Positions 12,846-15,205 of a stretch of 15,205 nt of DNA are shown in pieces. A program made the translations under genes and the position numbers. A model generated the notes under the pieces. That model searched no databases. It saw only the letters and a program-made list of their open reading frames with translations, and was not told the origin of the DNA. The first letter of the stretch is position 1, and the number at the start of each line of letters is the position of its first letter. Source of the stretch: Candidatus Saccharibacteria bacterium UBA6258 (GTDB lineage Bacteria > Patescibacteriota > Saccharimonadia > Saccharimonadales > Saccharimonadaceae). The stretch is from positions 1-15,205 of the forward strand of contig DJVK01000019.1 of the NCBI GenBank assembly GCA_002441145.1, given 5' to 3'.

Positions 12846-12869
12846 AAAAACCCCATCGGTGAGATGGGG
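12846..12869 (-). terminator. Intrinsic terminator of the DHH-like gene
   Basis: On the minus strand CCCCATC (12863-12869) and GATGGGG (12851-12857) form a perfect 7-bp stem with a 5-nt loop, followed by TTTTT (12846-12850). It lies 19 nt after the DHH-like gene's stop and just before the truB promoter. Confidence 0.92.
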
Positions 12870-12888
12870 CTTATTATTTGACTAATTC

Positions 12889-14631
12889 TTATTGACCAGG
12901 GATCCTGAATTGCGATGGATCATTAGGCGTCTCAGGGCGGTTAGGCAGTGGTGATGCAGGTGGCAAAATGGCACCTAGTGAGTCTGGGACGGTCATCGGT
13001 GGAGGAGTCGCCTGACTACCTGGCAACGGAGGTAATGTTGAAAAATCTGGCATTGGCGGCAACGGTGGCAGCCCACCTGGCGCGTACGGATCGCTTATTG
13101 GCATAGAGGCAAGCATTGGCTCGGGCGCGTCAAACGCGGCATGAACAGCGCCTAAGGCGTCTTCGTGAACCGCACGGTTTTGCTTATCAATTTCAGCAAG
13201 CGTTGGCGCTGGTGGAGTTACGGGCGCTGGCGGCTGTATGGCTCCTGCGTGCATCGTCGTATCAGTTTGCTCTGCAAAGATATCCTTAACCTCTGGCTCT
13301 GGCGTCGGGCCGTTAGCTACGGAATTCAAGGGTGCTTGGAACGCTGGGGTATCAGTTATATACGCACTACCATCGTGACTCAGCAATAAGCGGTTACGAT
13401 CGTCAGCGATTTCACGACGCTTGTCGTCGGCAGCCTGTTCGGTGGTTGCATTAAGCGTTCCGCCCATACTTGGCTCGGCCATGTCATCATTAGTCTTTGC
13501 TCGCCACTGGTCAGTGCTTACCGGTCCACGCAGTGGTGCCGGTTCTGGTAGTGGCTGATTGAGGGCTTCGTTTTCTTTTGCAATGTCTTTTTGCAACTCT
13601 GCAACGGTCGGAAGCACAGAGCCTGTCGATGATGCGCGAAGTTGCTCGGCGAGCTTATCTTCGGCGGCACGTGCGGCTTCTTGCTGGTTGTTAGCTGCGA
13701 CTTGTTCGGCTACTTCGTCAATCGTACCTTCAGGAACGTGCGAGATCGATAACGCGCCCATGGCACCTGGTTCATTAGTAGCTTCTTTATCTTCTTCGCG
13801 ATTTACCTTAGTACGTTCACCTTCGACAAGATCACCGTAGTGCTTGTCACTTAGTTCAGGAGCTGGCGTTAACACGCTTCCCTCTTGCAGCTTCGTTGCA
13901 ATCAGTTGCTGATTAGCGCCAGCAGCCATTAACTTGGCGGCCATCGTCATAACCTTAGATGTTGTCTTACTATTACTAAAGCGATCGGTCGCCGCGACGA
14001 TGCCGGTCAAAAATGCGGTCGCGATTTGTTCGTCAATTAAATTCTTGTCAGATTTGAACAGTTCAGCGAGCGACATCAGCATTTCTGAATAGCTACTCGC
14101 GGTGGCATCGGTCCACTGGATTTCACCAAGGTTACTATCGCTATCAAGCGAAATCGAGGCAACAGTTGCATCGTGTAAAATACGCCCGTGCGCGACTAGT
14201 GCTCTGTCGAGGTCTTCTTCGCTTTTAACACCGATCGCCAGTACGGCTTCGACATTATAATCACCCTGGCTAAAATCCAGGTCATCCTGAGAAATCGTCG
14301 TACGATACGGCGTGATAAAAATTTTCACCATGTCGCCATCTACTTTGTAACGTAAGTGGTCGGCCTTCTCTTTGTCGAGGGCAATGATGAAATCTCGCAG
14401 GCTATCTACGGTATTTTCGAACGTTTTCTCAGGATTTAAAAACTCTATAGCAGGCGGAATATCACCGCTAAAAACAGAGGTGGCGTGCTTGTTCAGTTTA
14501 TTGATAAGCAACGTGATTCCGAGCGCTGCGCTCAGTTCATCGACGGTCGGGTTCGTATTAACAGTAACGAGAATATTGCTACTGTCTTTCAACTTGTCGA
14601 CAATCTGCTGCTTAACACTGGTGTCTGTCAT
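12889..14631 (-). CDS. Degenerate DHH/NrnA-like protein with long disordered Pro-rich tail
   Basis: The N-terminal ~245 aa resemble the DHH phosphoesterase fold of NrnA-type nanoRNases: NILVTVNTNPTVDELSAAL (19-37) for motif I, ISLDSDSNLGEI (160-171) at the DHH position, WTDATASSYSEML, and TGIVAATDRFSNSKTT (209-224) before AAKLMAAGA. The metal ligands are mostly gone: NPDGD is NPTVD, DHH is DSD, and the motif IV aspartate is changed. It is therefore probably not a working nuclease. Residues ~250-580 are low-complexity: acidic, Ala/Glu/Gln-rich, with possible coiled coil near 305-335. They end in a Pro-rich stretch (GGLPPLPPMPDF, TPPPMTVPDS). Position before truB supports descent from nrnA. The start MTDTSVKQQ follows AGGAAA; an in-frame GTG at 14676 overlaps the -10 box. 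Confidence 0.75.
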   Translation of the reverse strand: MTDTSVKQQIVDKLKDSSNILVTVNTNPTVDELSAALGITLLINKLNKHATSVFSGDIPPAIEFLNPEKTFENTVDSLRDFIIALDKEKADHLRYKVDGDMVKIFITPYRTTISQDDLDFSQGDYNVEAVLAIGVKSEEDLDRALVAHGRILHDATVASISLDSDSNLGEIQWTDATASSYSEMLMSLAELFKSDKNLIDEQIATAFLTGIVAATDRFSNSKTTSKVMTMAAKLMAAGANQQLIATKLQEGSVLTPAPELSDKHYGDLVEGERTKVNREEDKEATNEPGAMGALSISHVPEGTIDEVAEQVAANNQQEAARAAEDKLAEQLRASSTGSVLPTVAELQKDIAKENEALNQPLPEPAPLRGPVSTDQWRAKTNDDMAEPSMGGTLNATTEQAADDKRREIADDRNRLLLSHDGSAYITDTPAFQAPLNSVANGPTPEPEVKDIFAEQTDTTMHAGAIQPPAPVTPPAPTLAEIDKQNRAVHEDALGAVHAAFDAPEPMLASMPISDPYAPGGLPPLPPMPDFSTLPPLPGSQATPPPMTVPDSLGAILPPASPLPNRPETPNDPSQFRIPGQ

Positions 14632-14674
14632 TATGTTTCCTATGTTTCTTTTTTGCTCTTTAGAGTTTGGATAC

Positions 14675-14704
14675 ACTATACCATAAGAGGTTTACTATCG
14701 TCAA
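14675..14704 (-). promoter_or_regulatory. Predicted promoter of the DHH-like gene
   Basis: On the minus strand TTGACG (14699-14704) is followed at 18 nt by TGG-TATAGT (-10 at 14675-14680). The predicted leader is about 37 nt and contains the AGGAAA ribosome site. It is divergent from the rpsT promoter, with 15 nt between the two -35 boxes. Confidence 0.65.
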
Positions 14705-14719
14705 CATTTTTACTTACAC

Positions 14720-14748
14720 TTTACAAACAGGTGATTTTCGTCTATAAT
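14720..14748 (+). promoter_or_regulatory. Predicted rpsT promoter
   Basis: TTTACA (14720-14725) and TATAAT (14743-14748) are separated by 17 nt, a near-consensus sigma70-type promoter. The leader is about 40 nt and carries AAAGGA (14784-14789) 6 nt before the rpsT ATG. Confidence 0.75.
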
Positions 14749-14760
14749 CAACCGTTGATT
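14746..14760. repeat. Inverted repeat overlapping rpsT -10/start region
   Basis: AATCAAC (14746-14752) and GTTGATT (14754-14760) are a perfect 7-bp inverted repeat around one base. It overlaps the end of the -10 box and the likely transcription start of rpsT. It could be a repressor site, or, in RNA, a small 5'-end hairpin with a 3-nt loop. Confidence 0.45.
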
Positions 14761-14795
14761 GAAATAACAAACTTACTAGAGGTAAAGGACATACA

Positions 14796-15205
14796 ATGCC
14801 AATCATCAAATCAGCCATCAAACGCATGAAGCAGACCGCCGTTCGCCGCGAACGTAACGTTGGTATCAAGCGAGACATCAAGTCAGCAGTCAAAGAGTTT
14901 CTTACTGCTCCATCAGCAGCAACTTTCAGTGCAGCTCAGAGTGAATTCGACACCGCTGTCAAAAAAGGCTTGCTAAAAAAAGCTACCGCTTCACGCCGCA
15001 AGGCTGGTCTTGCAAAGATCGCAAAAGAAGCTGGCGTAAAAGCAGTCGCTAAGACAGCCGCTAAGCCTGCTGCTAAAAAGACTGTTGCTAAGCCAGCCCC
15101 TAAGGCTGCAGCTAAACCTGCTACTAAGGCCGCTACCAAGCCTGCCGCTAAAGCCGTAGCAAAAAAGCCAGCTGCTAAGACAGCCGCTAAGCCTGCTGCT
15201 AAAAA
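14796..15205 (+). CDS. rpsT: 30S ribosomal protein S20 with H1-like Lys/Ala/Pro tail (partial)
   Basis: S20 is a helical primary 16S rRNA-binding protein. Residues 1-~80 match the family: MPIIKSAIKRMKQTAVRRER, IKSAVKEFLTA, FDTAVKKGLLKKATASRRKAG, then LAKI where S20 normally ends near 85-90 aa. The frame continues open to the window edge (136 codons seen). The extra part is a tail built from AAKP, ATKP and AKK units, resembling the C-terminal tail of histone H1 or bacterial H1-like proteins. The stop is not in the window, so total length is unknown. AAAGGA is 6 nt before the ATG. The tail is strongly basic, so it probably binds RNA or DNA. Confidence 0.92.
   Translation, partial: MPIIKSAIKRMKQTAVRRERNVGIKRDIKSAVKEFLTAPSAATFSAAQSEFDTAVKKGLLKKATASRRKAGLAKIAKEAGVKAVAKTAAKPAAKKTVAKPAPKAAAKPATKAATKPAAKAVAKKPAAKTAAKPAAK
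15048..15079 (+). repeat. 32-bp direct repeat in rpsT tail, copy 1
   Basis: A 32-bp segment beginning GCTAAGACAGCCGCTAAGCC recurs exactly at 15174-15205, 126 nt (42 codons) further on. Both copies are in the same frame and encode AKTAAKPAAK. Synonymous codons are also identical, which points to recent tandem duplication rather than selection on the peptide alone. Confidence 0.9.
15174..15205 (+). repeat. 32-bp direct repeat in rpsT tail, copy 2 (reaches edge)
   Basis: Exact copy of 15048-15079, running into the end of the window, so the repeat unit may be longer than 32 bp. Confidence 0.9.

Noticed and set aside
14632..14676. Upstream GTG start adding 15 residues to the DHH-like protein
   Set aside because: The GTG overlaps the predicted -10 box, whereas the ATG at 14631 has AGGAAA at proper spacing.
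14936..15139. Minus-strand 67-aa Ala/Val/Leu-rich frame that looks like a membrane protein
   Set aside because: It is the antisense shadow of the S20 Lys/Ala/Pro repeat tail; GCT/AAG codons reverse to AGC/CTT. No ribosome site.
15048..15205. CRISPR or tandem-repeat array at the right edge
   Set aside because: The repeats are in-frame codons of the S20 tail, with coding, non-unique spacers.
1..15205. Alternative genetic code with UGA as Gly or Trp, as in some CPR lineages
   Set aside because: All long genes end with their conserved C-termini at standard stops, and no conserved gene has an in-frame UGA.

Overview
The window looks like core housekeeping DNA from a Candidate Phyla Radiation (Patescibacteria) genome, most likely a Candidatus Saccharibacteria (TM7) relative. 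This is inferred from protein style rather than a marker search. The supporting signs are compact genes, an aberrant DHH-like protein next to truB, a TruB without the PUA domain, a family-4 uracil-DNA glycosylase missing most of its Fe-S cysteines, and an S20 protein with a histone-H1-like Lys/Ala/Pro tail. UGA appears as a stop (the mutarotase gene), and no long gene needs UGA read-through, so the standard code applies. I see no phage, IS, CRISPR, toxin, defence or tRNA genes.

Layout. 1-1860, minus strand: an S6-SSB-S18 operon (rpsF-ssb-rpsR) with a structured leader, then efp. 1858-6402, minus strand: ftsK (DNA translocase) and an extended RNase J, each with its own promoter. 6600-6880: a divergent plus-strand gene for a 56-aa single-pass membrane protein behind a near-perfect 16-bp palindrome. 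6878-9810, minus strand: family-4 UDG, then a 43-aa predicted membrane peptide and polynucleotide phosphorylase, which probably share a transcript. 9995-10558, plus strand: a hypoxanthine-type phosphoribosyltransferase. 10555-12827, minus strand: GreA-like factor, rpsO (S15), a hexose-6-phosphate-mutarotase-like protein and truB. 12889-14631, minus strand: a degenerate DHH/NrnA-like protein with a long disordered tail. 14796 to the edge, plus strand: rpsT (S20) with the H1-like tail, cut by the window end.

The order DHH/nrnA-like - truB - X - rpsO - (greA, hpt) - pnp is a rearranged remnant of the widespread rbfA-nrnA-truB-ribF-rpsO-pnp cluster. The mutarotase gene sits where ribF often lies. 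RNase J and PNPase together give the 5' and 3' exonuclease arms of RNA decay. EF-P, S6, S15, S18, S20, TruB and GreA are translation or transcription functions.

Regulatory architecture is the most distinctive non-coding feature. Most transcription units can be assigned an extended -10 box (TGnTAnnnT). In four cases (udg, hpt, truB, rpsO) the -10 lies only 5-8 nt from the start codon, which predicts leaderless mRNAs, while genes inside operons carry good Shine-Dalgarno sequences. Three intrinsic terminators (before udg, greA and truB) run directly into the next promoter, with the stem where a -35 box would be. I found no clear new multi-gene system. The best leads are the tailed S20, the DHH pseudoenzyme, the Fe-S-depleted UDG and the leaderless/terminator-abutting promoter layout.
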